From DATKPE01 sp035524335 (lineage in GTDB: Bacteria; Bacteroidota; Ignavibacteria; UBA10030; SZUA-254): a stretch of DNA of 64,000 nucleotides. Below, piece after piece: positions 16,116 through 24,721 of this stretch (position 1 is its first letter; each line of letters opens with the position of its first letter). The notes beneath the pieces are model-generated. The model saw only the letters and a list, made by a program, of their open reading frames with translations, was not told where the DNA came from and searched no databases. Location: positions 30,757-94,756 of the forward strand of contig DATKPE010000004.1 of the NCBI GenBank assembly GCA_035524335.1. The letters are read 5' to 3'. The position numbers and the translations under genes are program-made.

Positions 16116-17420
16116 TCACCTGGGAGATGGATCGTTGCGGACCACTTTACCGTCCTTCATGACGAAGACCACCTTTTCGACGACAGCGATATCGGCGATC
16201 GGGTTCCCGGGAACCGCAACCAGGTCTGCGAATGCACCGGGGGCGACCACTCCGAGTTTGCCGTTCATATCAAGAAGATCGGCGGCAACGCTCGTCGCGG
16301 ATTTCAGAGCATCGACCGGCTGCATCCCGTCGTCGACCATCCGTTCCAGTTCCAGGGCCTGATTCACATCCCACGGAAATGCGCCGGCGTCGGTGCCGAA
16401 TGCGATACGGACCCCCTGCGCAATTCCCTTCGCAAACGCGTCGCGCTGGGGACCGATCATCTGTTTGTAGATGGGTCTCCCTTCGGCGGCCCGCCCCTCG
16501 GCCACGTATTCCGTCGTGAACAGCGTCGGACACCAGTAGGCGTTATTTTTCTTTGCCAGCTGGAGGAGCTCGTCGGTGAACCCGTCGCCGTGCTCGATCG
16601 TATTGACCCCGGCCTTAAGGGCGTTTTCGATCCCGTCCCGTCCGATGGCGTGCGCGGCGACGCGACGGTGAAGCTTGTGCGCTTCATCGCAGATCGCCTT
16701 CAGTTCGTCAGGGGTGAAGGTAAGGATGCTTCTGATTTCACCGTCAGGAGCGAGATAGGTCGACCGGTCCGCATAAACCTTGATCCAGTCGGCTCCGTTC
16801 GCAACCTCCTCGCGGACAGCCCTGCGACAGGCATCGGGCCCGTCGACAACCTGAAGACCGTGCGGCACGTCGAGTTCCCAGGAATATCCTGTAAGCGGAT
16901 AGGCCCCGGTGACGTCAAGCGCGCGGGTTGCGACAAACAACCGCGGTCCGTCGATGATGCCGCGTGCGATGGCATTCCGGATATCGACATCCGCGTACAT
17001 CGCCCCTTCGGTGCCGAGATCTCTGAGAGTGGTGAAACCGCGGTGGAGCGCCGCCTGCGCGGCGACCGCTCCCCGGATCGTGCGGTAGGGAATCGACTCC
17101 TTCAGGAGCTGATCGTCATAATCGGCCGAGGTGACGTCCCCCTGCAGAAGAACATGGGTATGGCAGTCGATGAGACCGGGCATCACGGTCATGTCGCCGA
17201 GATCGACCAGATCAGCTCCGGCCGGGATCTGCAGGCCCGGGCCGACCTGACGGATGACATTTCCCTCGATGAGGATGATCTGATTCTGGAGAAGCCGGCT
17301 GGTTGTTCCGTCGAAGAGCCTGCCGCATTTGACCGCGGTGATTCTGGCCGGTTCCTGAGCGCCGGCGCCCGAGGTCACAACAAGCACCAGGAGAAGAGAC
17401 AGCATATGGCGTGCAGTCAT
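16116..17420 (-). CDS. Exported amidohydrolase family protein (imidazolonepropionase-like)
   Basis: A 434-aa metal-dependent hydrolase with a signal peptide (residues 1-21). Metal-site motifs appear in order: PGLIDCHTHVLLQ (H-x-H), DWIKVYADRS (region of the bridging Lys), AHKLHRRVAAHAIG and NTIEHGDG (two His), and FGTDAGAFPWD (Asp). The C-terminal segment MNGKLGVVAPGAFADLVAVPGNP closes the composite barrel. Exported members of this family act as dipeptidases or unknown amidases; the substrate cannot be read here. GGAG precedes the ATG. It is 60 bp downstream of aat and 1 bp from the SnoaL-like gene. Confidence 0.9.
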   Translation of the reverse strand: MTARHMLSLLLVLVVTSGAGAQEPARITAVKCGRLFDGTTSRLLQNQIILIEGNVIRQVGPGLQIPAGADLVDLGDMTVMPGLIDCHTHVLLQGDVTSADYDDQLLKESIPYRTIRGAVAAQAALHRGFTTLRDLGTEGAMYADVDIRNAIARGIIDGPRLFVATRALDVTGAYPLTGYSWELDVPHGLQVVDGPDACRRAVREEVANGADWIKVYADRSTYLAPDGEIRSILTFTPDELKAICDEAHKLHRRVAAHAIGRDGIENALKAGVNTIEHGDGFTDELLQLAKKNNAYWCPTLFTTEYVAEGRAAEGRPIYKQMIGPQRDAFAKGIAQGVRIAFGTDAGAFPWDVNQALELERMVDDGMQPVDALKSATSVAADLLDMNGKLGVVAPGAFADLVAVPGNPIADIAVVEKVVFVMKDGKVVRNDPSPR

Positions 17421-17480
17421 GGTCGTACTCCGAGAGAGGAAGAGGACTGTCGGTGAATATAAAAACTATCCCGAACGGAA

Positions 17481-18056
17481 TCAATCGAGGAACGAGCAGT
17501 CGAGGCGGACGGCGCGGCGCAGTCGCCCGAGGTAGGCCCGCCGCGGGATTTCGACGGTGCCGAACCGGGCAAGATGGGGGGTGACAAACTGGGTATCGAG
17601 AAGCGCAAACCCGTTCCGGTTCATCCGTTCGACGAGCGCGACGAGGGCGATTTTCGAGGCATCTCGCTCCCTGCTGAACATCGATTCGCCGAAAAAGGCG
17701 CCTCCGAGCGCGACGCCGTAGAGACCGCCGGCGAGAGATCCGCCCTTCCAGGTCTCGACGCTGTGGGCATATCCGAGGCGGAAGAGTTCCGTATAGCTGT
17801 CGATGATGGGAGGAGTGATCCAGGTTTCTTCCCGCGCTGCACAACTCCGGATCACCTCACCGAAGGCCGTGTCGATCCTGATCTCGAAGAGTTCCTTGCG
17901 GCAGGCCTGGCGGAGGCTCCGCGGAATCCTGAAGGTGTCGAGCGGGATCACAGCCCGCGGATCCGGCGAGTACCATCCGATCTCGCCGGATGCAGAATCT
18001 CCCATCGGGAAATATCCCGACGCGTATGCCGAGAGAAGAACCGTCGGGTCGATCAT
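17481..18056 (-). CDS. aat: Leucyl/phenylalanyl-tRNA-protein transferase
   Basis: A 191-aa enzyme that adds Leu or Phe to N-terminal Arg or Lys of proteins, marking them for ClpS-ClpAP. Typical motifs include YASGYFPMGD, IGWYSPDPRAVIPLD, TWITPPIIDSYTELFRLGYAHSVETW, GGLYGVALGGAFFGESMFS and LLDTQFVTPHLARFG. The start ATG follows GGAAGGTG. It is 39 bp downstream of the phosphofructokinase gene. Confidence 0.96.
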   Translation of the reverse strand: MIDPTVLLSAYASGYFPMGDSASGEIGWYSPDPRAVIPLDTFRIPRSLRQACRKELFEIRIDTAFGEVIRSCAAREETWITPPIIDSYTELFRLGYAHSVETWKGGSLAGGLYGVALGGAFFGESMFSRERDASKIALVALVERMNRNGFALLDTQFVTPHLARFGTVEIPRRAYLGRLRRAVRLDCSFLD

Positions 18057-18095
18057 GGGTTCACCTTCCGCGCAGGGAAGGCCCGGGCGGCGGAA

Positions 18096-19187
18096 TCAGT
18101 CGCCGAAACTGATGCCGACCGACCGCGCCGCGAACACGAGCTGTGAATCGGGCGGCACGAGCCGCTGGCGGCGGATCGCATCTTCCAGCGGCACGGTCAC
18201 GACATCACGGCCGCGGAGGGAGACCATTCTGCCGAACTCTCCCCGGGAAGCGGATTCGAGGGCGAGGGCGCCGAATTTCGTCCCCAGGATCCTGTCAAAT
18301 GCCGTCGGACTTCCCCCGCGCTGGAGATGCCCGAGCACGGTCACGCGGGTTTCCAGTTTGGTCTCCTCCTGGATCCGCCGTGCGACCAGGTCGCCGATGC
18401 CGCCGAGGCGGATCGGGTCGGTCCGCTTCTTGTCGGTTTCCTTCACAACGATGTCGCCATCACGCGGCTTGGCTCCTTCCGCGACGACGATGACGCTGAA
18501 GCGGGCTCCCTTGCTCCGTTTCCAGACAAAATCGAACACCGATTCCCATTTGAACGGGATTTCGGGGATGAGAATCATTTCGGCCCCTCCGGCAACGCCG
18601 GCGCCGAGCGCGATCCATCCGGCGTAACGGCCCATCACTTCAAGAACGATCACCCGGTGATGGGAGGACGCGGTCGTCTGGAGCCGGTCGATGGCCTCGG
18701 TCGCCACCGCCAGGGCCGAATCGTGGCCGAACGTCACATCGGTGGCATCCAGATCGTTATCGATCGTTTTCGGGACCCCGATGATGTTCATTCCCATCAG
18801 GACGAGTTTGTGGGCGATATTCATTGTGCCGTCGCCGCCCATGGCGATGAGGCAATCGAGTCCCCACTGGCGGTAATTGCCCTTCACAAGGTCGCTCGCA
18901 TCGGTGATCGTGATGCCGCTTGAGCTTTCGCGGGGAAAGTGAAACGGGTCACCCTTATTGGACGTCCCGAGAATTGTGCCGCCGATGTTGATGATGCCGC
19001 TGACGTCGAGTCTCGTCAGCTCGCGCATGCGGCCTTCGACGAATCCTTCAAATCCGTCCTGGATCCCGATCACCTTGGCGTTGAAGTAGGACATGGCCGG
19101 TTTTGCGATGCTCCGGATGACGGCATTCAGCCCGGGACAATCGCCTCCTCCCGTCAGGATACCGACCTTCCCCAATTGAGAACTCAT
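18096..19187 (-). CDS. pfkA: 6-phosphofructokinase (mixed ATP-type/PPi-type signature)
   Basis: A 363-aa glycolytic kinase converting fructose 6-phosphate to fructose 1,6-bisphosphate. The phosphate-binding loop is TGGGDCPGLNAVIR (12-25). GGDGT at 117-121 keeps the Gly that marks ATP use, where PPi-dependent enzymes have Asp. PKTIDND at 139-145 has the Lys typical of PPi-type and of actinobacterial ATP-PFKs, where E. coli has Gly. The combination resembles the actinobacterial group III enzymes. I chose ATG at 19187 because GGAGAAAATAAAC precedes it; a longer frame to 19382 only reads into non-family sequence. Confidence 0.94.
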   Translation of the reverse strand: MSSQLGKVGILTGGGDCPGLNAVIRSIAKPAMSYFNAKVIGIQDGFEGFVEGRMRELTRLDVSGIINIGGTILGTSNKGDPFHFPRESSSGITITDASDLVKGNYRQWGLDCLIAMGGDGTMNIAHKLVLMGMNIIGVPKTIDNDLDATDVTFGHDSALAVATEAIDRLQTTASSHHRVIVLEVMGRYAGWIALGAGVAGGAEMILIPEIPFKWESVFDFVWKRSKGARFSVIVVAEGAKPRDGDIVVKETDKKRTDPIRLGGIGDLVARRIQEETKLETRVTVLGHLQRGGSPTAFDRILGTKFGALALESASRGEFGRMVSLRGRDVVTVPLEDAIRRQRLVPPDSQLVFAARSVGISFGD

Positions 19188-19356
19188 GTTTATTTTCTCC
19201 TTTTTCGAATGAATGTACAACCTGTATAACCGGCGTCTCCCCGCCAGCCTGCCGGCTTTCCCACAATCGCAAATTTTTCGATGGAATTCAAATAGATATA
19301 TCCCGAACCTGTACACGCCGCTTCGTCCCGGCGCCGCGGCAGTCCGTTCAGTACCA

Positions 19357-22300
19357 TCATCGTCCGGTTCCCTCCGATTCATCGCCCGCCTCCGATGAAA
19401 CCGGAAGGGTGCCGATCCTGCAGATTTTCCTGAAATCGCACCACGGACAGACCTTCTCCCGCTTTTGCGGCCGGACCGGAAATTCCCCCGCGGATATAGC
19501 GTTCACATAACTGTTCACCCGGTCGATCGCATGCCCGATCACCGCACGGAGGTCTTTTTCCTCAGGCACGATCCGGCTCGTCCGGCGTTTTCCATCGAAC
19601 GCCGCCCCGGCGAATTCCCTGCTGGCGAGAACGATTTCTTCCTCCACCGGACTTCGCAGTCTGATCTGCACGCCCGCCGCAGGCCGGAATACACCGCGGC
19701 CCATGCCGGCAAGCAGTCGTTCCACCGCATAAAGATACACCGGCAGTTGCAGGCTGATGCCGAGCTCCAGATCCTCTTTCTGGACGGTCTCCACACCGGT
19801 TTTATAATCGACGATACGGAACAGCCCGCCGCCGATATCGACACGGTCGATTTTACCCCTCAGGAGCACATCCCCCGCACGGACGGGCTCTTCCGCCGTG
19901 AGTTCCTGATCGGTCGATTTTTTCCCGCCGACATGGGATCCGAAGCCGGCCTCAAAAAACGCGGGGACGGTGGCATAGTCGCTTGACCGTTCGAGATCGA
20001 GGAATTCCCGGAAGATCCCCTTCCGGCCTTCTCCGCCCAGATACCACTCCTTTTCCAGATCCCACATGATTCCCTGGAATGAATTTTCATCGAACTTCCG
20101 CCGGGCGATGGCCAGAAGTTGCTCGACTGCCTGCGCATATTCGTCCCCGGTACATCCGCCGAGCGGAGGGTTTCCTTTTTTTCTGCGGCTGCTGTAAAAT
20201 TCGAACAGAATCTCATGCAGAATCCGGCCCCGTTCGTCCGACGGAACGGTATCGTCGACCTCCGGCGTCGGCATCAGCCTCAGCACCTTACCGGCAAAAT
20301 ACTGAAAGGGACACCGGCCGTACGATTCAAGCTGGGTCACAGAATAGACGCGGTCCCGGTATCTCCGGAGAACGGCGAGGGTGCCTTCCGCGTCGCCGGA
20401 ACCGATGCGTCCGTCGTATGCCGGATCCCCGCGGCCGGAGAACCGATCGCGTTCCACGCCGGCGGCACGCGCGATGTGTGCGATCGTCTCCCCGAGCTGC
20501 CCCGCGGTGTCACCCGCAGGGTCGCCTTCATTCACCGCCGAAGCGCCCCGCATGCGGAGATACTCATCCGCGGTATAGACCGGTTCGAGAATTTCGGCGG
20601 GCGGGGCCGCTCTGCGGTCGTCAAGCCGGACGATGGCTGAAAGCGATTCCAGAAAGGACGACGGCACCAGCTGTCGTTTCGCGTCGCGGCGCGGAGAGAT
20701 CAGATAAAGATGGCGTGTGAAGTTCGAAACGGCCTGATAAAACAGATAGCGGTGTTCCGTGAGGTAATACCGTTCAATTTCCGCCCGCCGGGAGGAGCTG
20801 AAAAAAAACTCCGGCGCATAGAGCGGCGGAAACTCCCCGTCGATCAAGCCGATGATGATCATGACGTCGATGTCGATGCCGCGTGTTTCCTCGAGGGTCG
20901 TGATCTGGACGCCGGTTCCCCATTTCTGGCGGATGTTGTAGCGGACGTTGGGAAGTGCCGTCCTGAGCGCGTCCAGATAGGACGAGAGCGGTTTTGCGGC
21001 GGATCCGTTCGCTTCCTCCCGGAGGATTTCCATGTAATCGTCTACGAAATAGAGAAATTTCTGAAACGCGCGGGCGTCTTTTTCGGTCCGTTCGGCATCG
21101 ATGCCGACACCGGGCGGCGGCAGGAGACCTTCGGTAAGACGGAGGGTATCGAACAGGGCGAGGAGGTGTTCCCTGAATTCGCCCGGCCGGAGGGGACGGG
21201 AGAACGGGGAAAGGAGATCCGCCAGCCGGGAAATATCCGCCTGGGCCTTCGTGAGCGTCTCCTGCTCCCGGAGGAGGCGGTCCGCCTCCAGGTCATCATC
21301 GGTGCGACGGAGGTCCCGCGCGATGCGTTCACGCCGCCGCTCGCATCCGCCGGTCCACGCGCCTTTCCCGCCCCTGATCCGGAGGAGCGACGCCGCCTCG
21401 AGAAGATTGCCGGCATCGATCGGCTCGGCCCCGGTGCCCGCCGCAATATAGGGAGCCGACAGAGCGCGCATGATATCGCGGAGCTGAAAGTTTCTCTCCT
21501 GAACTTCGAGGAGGGCGAGAAGAGCCAGAACGACCGGCGACTGGTCGAGAGAAAATCTGTCGGTGATATTGGCGGGGATGCCGTACGCGGCGAAGGTTTC
21601 CCGGAAGAGCCGGGTATACGGTCCCGGCTGAAACGTGGCGATACAGATCCGGCTGATATCGGTGTCCGGATCCGTGCTGACGAGATGCCGGACGATGCGG
21701 GCGGCCATTTCCGCCTCATCCCGTCTCGTGGCCACCTCCATCAGCGTGATTTCTCCCCGCGCATCATAAGGATCGTCGGCACCGCCGCCGAAACAGTTCC
21801 GGGCGAGGTGTTCGACGAGCGGCCGGTCGGAAAACTGAGCCGCGGGCTGTTCACGGAAACCGATCTCGCGGAATTTCCGGTAATTGTCGCCCAGGTGGCC
21901 GAAGAGGCGGGGATTCCCCCGGTGATAATCGAACGAAACGACTGTTCCGATTCCGGGAATATCCGAGAGAAAGGCGAGGAGGGTGAGCTCGGGGTCCGAA
22001 AACCGGTCGAACCCGGAGACCACGACCAGATCGACGTCGGGAAAACGTCCCCGCACCCTGCCGGCCGTCTGCTCGTCCCACGATTCGTTGAACCGTTTAA
22101 GGTACCCCGCGGCGTCGATGAACCGCGCGCCGAGGAGGCGTTCATATTCCTCGTAGATCGTGATGACGTCGCGGAGCTTGTACTGTTCAACCGGATCGGC
22201 GGTATCGAGTTCGGCCAGGAGGACCGACGGATAAATTCCCTGTTCTTTCATCGTGTTGATGACACGGATGATTTTCTGGAATGTGCCCTGGGGAAGGAAT

Positions 22301-22641
22301 CTTCCGTCCCGCGGAGACCGGAAATACCGGAGGGAAGCCCGGACATTCAGAATGGCCTGATGAAAGAGGATCGCCTGCGACGGCCCGTCGACGACACGCC
22401 GGGGGGGACAGCAGGTGGAATACAGTTCGACGGCAAGTGTTCCGAGCGTGTAGAGATGAAACCGGGCGGCGGTCCGGCTCGGGAGGGCGTTGAGATAGCG
22501 CCGTTCCGCATCGCGCACTTTTCTCCGGGTCGGGACGACATGGATAAAGGTCGACGGCCGCCCTTCGCGGAGCCGTTCCGCGATCAATGCGCCGGCGTCT
22601 GCGACCGGGGAGGGAAAATTTTTTTGCAGGAGAACGGGCAT
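19357..22641 (-). CDS. AddB-like exonuclease: degenerate helicase with Fe-S PD-(D/E)XK nuclease
   Basis: A 1,094-aa protein. The N-terminus (FIHVVPTRRKVRDAERRY) resembles an SF1 helicase whose Walker A is degenerate, as in AddB and RexB. Further helicase-like blocks include VVVSGFDRFSDPE and GIDIDVMIIIGLIDGEFP. The C-terminal nuclease has RGKIDRVDI...FRIVDYKTG, with the D and D-x-K catalytic residues. Four Cys (YGRCPFQYF about 300 residues upstream, then CPWC-x5-C) match the iron-sulfur staple of AddB nucleases. It probably works in RecBCD/AddAB-like double-strand break processing. No AddA (active helicase) lies in the window. The gene ends 170 bp before the pfk start. Confidence 0.85.
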   Translation of the reverse strand: MPVLLQKNFPSPVADAGALIAERLREGRPSTFIHVVPTRRKVRDAERRYLNALPSRTAARFHLYTLGTLAVELYSTCCPPRRVVDGPSQAILFHQAILNVRASLRYFRSPRDGRFLPQGTFQKIIRVINTMKEQGIYPSVLLAELDTADPVEQYKLRDVITIYEEYERLLGARFIDAAGYLKRFNESWDEQTAGRVRGRFPDVDLVVVSGFDRFSDPELTLLAFLSDIPGIGTVVSFDYHRGNPRLFGHLGDNYRKFREIGFREQPAAQFSDRPLVEHLARNCFGGGADDPYDARGEITLMEVATRRDEAEMAARIVRHLVSTDPDTDISRICIATFQPGPYTRLFRETFAAYGIPANITDRFSLDQSPVVLALLALLEVQERNFQLRDIMRALSAPYIAAGTGAEPIDAGNLLEAASLLRIRGGKGAWTGGCERRRERIARDLRRTDDDLEADRLLREQETLTKAQADISRLADLLSPFSRPLRPGEFREHLLALFDTLRLTEGLLPPPGVGIDAERTEKDARAFQKFLYFVDDYMEILREEANGSAAKPLSSYLDALRTALPNVRYNIRQKWGTGVQITTLEETRGIDIDVMIIIGLIDGEFPPLYAPEFFFSSSRRAEIERYYLTEHRYLFYQAVSNFTRHLYLISPRRDAKRQLVPSSFLESLSAIVRLDDRRAAPPAEILEPVYTADEYLRMRGASAVNEGDPAGDTAGQLGETIAHIARAAGVERDRFSGRGDPAYDGRIGSGDAEGTLAVLRRYRDRVYSVTQLESYGRCPFQYFAGKVLRLMPTPEVDDTVPSDERGRILHEILFEFYSSRRKKGNPPLGGCTGDEYAQAVEQLLAIARRKFDENSFQGIMWDLEKEWYLGGEGRKGIFREFLDLERSSDYATVPAFFEAGFGSHVGGKKSTDQELTAEEPVRAGDVLLRGKIDRVDIGGGLFRIVDYKTGVETVQKEDLELGISLQLPVYLYAVERLLAGMGRGVFRPAAGVQIRLRSPVEEEIVLASREFAGAAFDGKRRTSRIVPEEKDLRAVIGHAIDRVNSYVNAISAGEFPVRPQKREKVCPWCDFRKICRIGTLPVSSEAGDESEGTGR

Positions 22642-22697
22642 GGGATCTTATCCGGTTCCGGCGTTATGCGAACCTGTCCGGCGCCGGATGAGGGAAA

Positions 22698-22889
22698 TCA
22701 GATTCGGTAGCGCTCGGGGACGTACGTCCGGAATAGTTCCATGAGCCGCCGGCGGCGGATGTCATCGAGCTCCTCGTCGTCCTTGTCCCGCTTCCTCATC
22801 ATCTCAAACTCGTCGAGATCCTTTCCGCGCATTTTATGCGCATACTCTCCGAGCTGTTTGATCATGTTATGCTGTTCGACAATCGTCAT
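22698..22889 (-). CDS. Small charged helical protein of unknown function (63 aa)
   Basis: The frame MTIVEQHNMIKQL...VPERYRI is very rich in charged residues (about half D/E/K/R) and should be almost entirely helical, with a central RKRDKDDEELDDIRRRR segment. I recognise no family. The start is chosen because its ATG overlaps the stop of the membrane-protein gene (ATGA, 22889-22886), indicating coupling. It sits between that gene and the AddB-like nuclease, 56 bp before the latter. Confidence 0.6.
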   Translation of the reverse strand: MTIVEQHNMIKQLGEYAHKMRGKDLDEFEMMRKRDKDDEELDDIRRRRLMELFRTYVPERYRI

Positions 22890-23332
22890 TGTTGTACCCG
22901 TCGTCGTGTGGAATAAAGACAGATGATCAGCTCCGCCGCCGCCATCGCCCCGCCGAACCAGACACTGCCGGAAAGGAAGAGGCGGGAGACCGGCCGGTCG
23001 TTCACCGGGACCAGGTGCGCCCTTGCACCGGCGAGCGCAGAGAACGTATAGCCGATGCCGCCGGTAAGAAGCCAGAACGGCACGCGGGTGAGCGCCGCAG
23101 GCCAGAGAGCCCCGGGGGGAAGAAAGGGTCGAAGGAGATGGCGCCAGACCGAGCAGGCGCTCCAGAACAGAAGCGACAACGCGGTCCCCGCCGCCATCGT
23201 CCAGACGATCAGCGAAACCGTTGCCGGGGCGCGCAGGAGAAAACATGCAAGAAGAATTCCGGCAAAGAGAATGCCGATGACCGCATTCCTCAGCACACCC
23301 GCCATCGGACGGGGCGCCGGATCGTACAGCAC
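22886..23332 (-). CDS. Small membrane protein, about four transmembrane segments
   Basis: About 148 aa with hydrophobic stretches near AVIGILFAGILLACFLL, VSLIVWTMAAGTALSLLFW, FWLLTGGIGYTFSALAG and SGSVWFGGAMAAAELIICLY, ending in the basic tail STRRRVQQ. No family is recognised. The start is uncertain. GTG at 23332 lies 14 bp after the cyclase stop; ATG at 23305 is the alternative; earlier residues in the frame overlap the cyclase gene and look non-coding. Placed directly after a class III cyclase and before the 63-aa gene, it may be their membrane partner (inference). Confidence 0.6.
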   Translation of the reverse strand: MLYDPAPRPMAGVLRNAVIGILFAGILLACFLLRAPATVSLIVWTMAAGTALSLLFWSACSVWRHLLRPFLPPGALWPAALTRVPFWLLTGGIGYTFSALAGARAHLVPVNDRPVSRLFLSGSVWFGGAMAAAELIICLYSTRRRVQQ

Positions 23333-23345
23333 CAGCCAGGCCGGA

Positions 23346-24068
23346 TCAGGGCCTGCCGTCGATGTGCCAGAGGGCGTCTTTGACATACGGCCAGGTGACA
23401 TAGCGGAATCCATAGATGTCGCTCTCGTGCAGGCCGGTGAATTTGTCGGCCAGTGCAATCGCCTTGTTGTGAGGCTTGAGCAGTTCGAGCCGGAGCACGT
23501 CGTTCTTTGTGCGAAGGACCCGCTCCGGATAGCGTTCTGCAAGCTCGACGCCCGCGTGATCGAGCACCGTCCCGTACGGACCCGCGAGTTTTTGGAGGCG
23601 TGCGCCGCTGTTCATCGGATACCCGACGAAATCCGCCTCATTCAGCTCGGGAATGAATGTCTCCGGGTCGATCCGGACGACCTCGCCGGTTGAAATGCCG
23701 ATGCCGAAGCCGCTGGGGGACGGAAACTGCAGGCGTTTTGCGATGTACCAGTAGCGCTTGTGGATCTCGAACGAGGCGGCAAGCGCCCAATGGAGTGCTT
23801 CGGCGCGCGACGAATGGTCCTTCGCCTCCCAGATGAGGACGAAACCGTCGCCCAGAAATTTATGGAAGGTATGCTTGTAAAAAAAAGCCAGTTGGATGAC
23901 CCTGTCGTAGACCGTTTCGATAATACGGATGACTTCCGCGGCGCTCATCGAGAGGGACCAATGGGCAAATCCCCGGAGATCGGCGTACACCACCACGACG
24001 TCGAGTTTCTCCCCATGGATGAGCGACTTTCTTTCCGTCAGTGTCAGGGATGTCTGTTTGAGGTACAT
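23346..24068 (-). CDS. Class III adenylate/guanylate cyclase catalytic-domain protein
   Basis: A 240-aa soluble protein that is essentially one class III cyclase domain, converting ATP or GTP to the cyclic nucleotide. The first metal Asp is in VVVVYADLRGFAHWS. The substrate-contacting Lys and second metal Asp are in FHKFLGDGFVLIW. The transition-state Asn and Arg are in YPMNSGARLQKLAG. All expected catalytic residues are thus present. It has no transmembrane or HAMP domain of its own. ATG at 24068 is chosen because GAAGGAT precedes it, 4 bp after the YrdC-like stop. Confidence 0.85.
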   Translation of the reverse strand: MYLKQTSLTLTERKSLIHGEKLDVVVVYADLRGFAHWSLSMSAAEVIRIIETVYDRVIQLAFFYKHTFHKFLGDGFVLIWEAKDHSSRAEALHWALAASFEIHKRYWYIAKRLQFPSPSGFGIGISTGEVVRIDPETFIPELNEADFVGYPMNSGARLQKLAGPYGTVLDHAGVELAERYPERVLRTKNDVLRLELLKPHNKAIALADKFTGLHESDIYGFRYVTWPYVKDALWHIDGRP

Positions 24069-24072
24069 GCCG

Positions 24073-24708
24073 TTATCCTTCGTTATGATCCATCTGGAGA
24101 AATCCCCGCACATCGCCGGCGCCTTCGCGGACCACAACCGGGCGGTCCTCCGTCAGGTCGAGAATGGTTGAAAATTCCTGGCCTCCCGGTCCTCCGCCCA
24201 GCATAAGATCGACCCTGTCGCCCAGCGATTCAAAAATGCTTTCCGGGTCGGTGACGATATCTTCGCCGGCATCGGGCACGCTCGCATTGAGGAGGGGATG
24301 GCCGAGTTCGCTCACGAGCATCTGGCAGATGGAATTATCGGGAACCCGGATGCCCACGGTCTTCCGTTTTGAAATCAGGCTCTTCGGGAGCTGTTTCAGG
24401 CGGGCGGCGGGAAGGATGAACGTGTACGGTCCGGGGACGCACTGCTTCATCAGCCGGTAGGCGGTATTCGACACTTTTGCGTATTCGGCGATATGGCTGA
24501 GATCGGAGCAGATAAAGCTGAACGTTTTGGATTTGTCCTGCCGTTTCAGCCGGTAGATCCTTTCGATCGCCGCGCTGTCGAAAATACTGCACCCGATGCC
24601 GTACACCGTGTCGGTCGGATAGATGATGATGCCGCCCCGTCGCAGTACTTCCGCCGCCTTTGCAATGTGCCGTCCCTGCGGATTCTGCGGATGTACACTC
24701 AGAAACAT
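24073..24708 (-). CDS. YrdC/Sua5/YciO-family threonylcarbamoyl-AMP synthase-like protein
   Basis: A 211-aa protein with the YrdC fold: EVLRRGGIIIYPTDTVYGIGC, IYRLKRQDKSKTFSFICSDL, VPGPYTFILPA, KTVGIRVPDN and LLNASVPDAGED. True synthases use threonine, bicarbonate and ATP to make threonylcarbamoyl-AMP for tRNA t6A37. Its length and the SNTAYRLMKQ segment are closer to the YciO side of the family, where activity is low or uncertain. No other t6A gene (tsaB, tsaD or tsaE) is in the window. It is 13 bp downstream of rmuC. Confidence 0.88.
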   Translation of the reverse strand: MFLSVHPQNPQGRHIAKAAEVLRRGGIIIYPTDTVYGIGCSIFDSAAIERIYRLKRQDKSKTFSFICSDLSHIAEYAKVSNTAYRLMKQCVPGPYTFILPAARLKQLPKSLISKRKTVGIRVPDNSICQMLVSELGHPLLNASVPDAGEDIVTDPESIFESLGDRVDLMLGGGPGGQEFSTILDLTEDRPVVVREGAGDVRGFLQMDHNEG

Positions 24709-24721
24709 GTCCGTCGGTCGT

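Noticed and set aside
16113..17456. A 447-codon plus-strand frame opposite the amidohydrolase
   Set aside because: It is an antisense shadow; the amidohydrolase has all metal ligands and a ribosome-binding site.
20710..22710. A 666-codon open frame on the plus strand opposite the AddB-like gene
   Set aside because: It is fully antisense to a gene with clear nuclease and Fe-S motifs, has no family resemblance and is Arg/Gly/Asp-rich, as expected for an opposite-strand shadow in GC-rich DNA.
22890..23246. N-terminal extension of the 63-aa protein to position 23246
   Set aside because: The extension is antisense/overlapping sequence of the membrane-protein gene in another frame, with shadow composition; the ATGA overlap marks the proper start.
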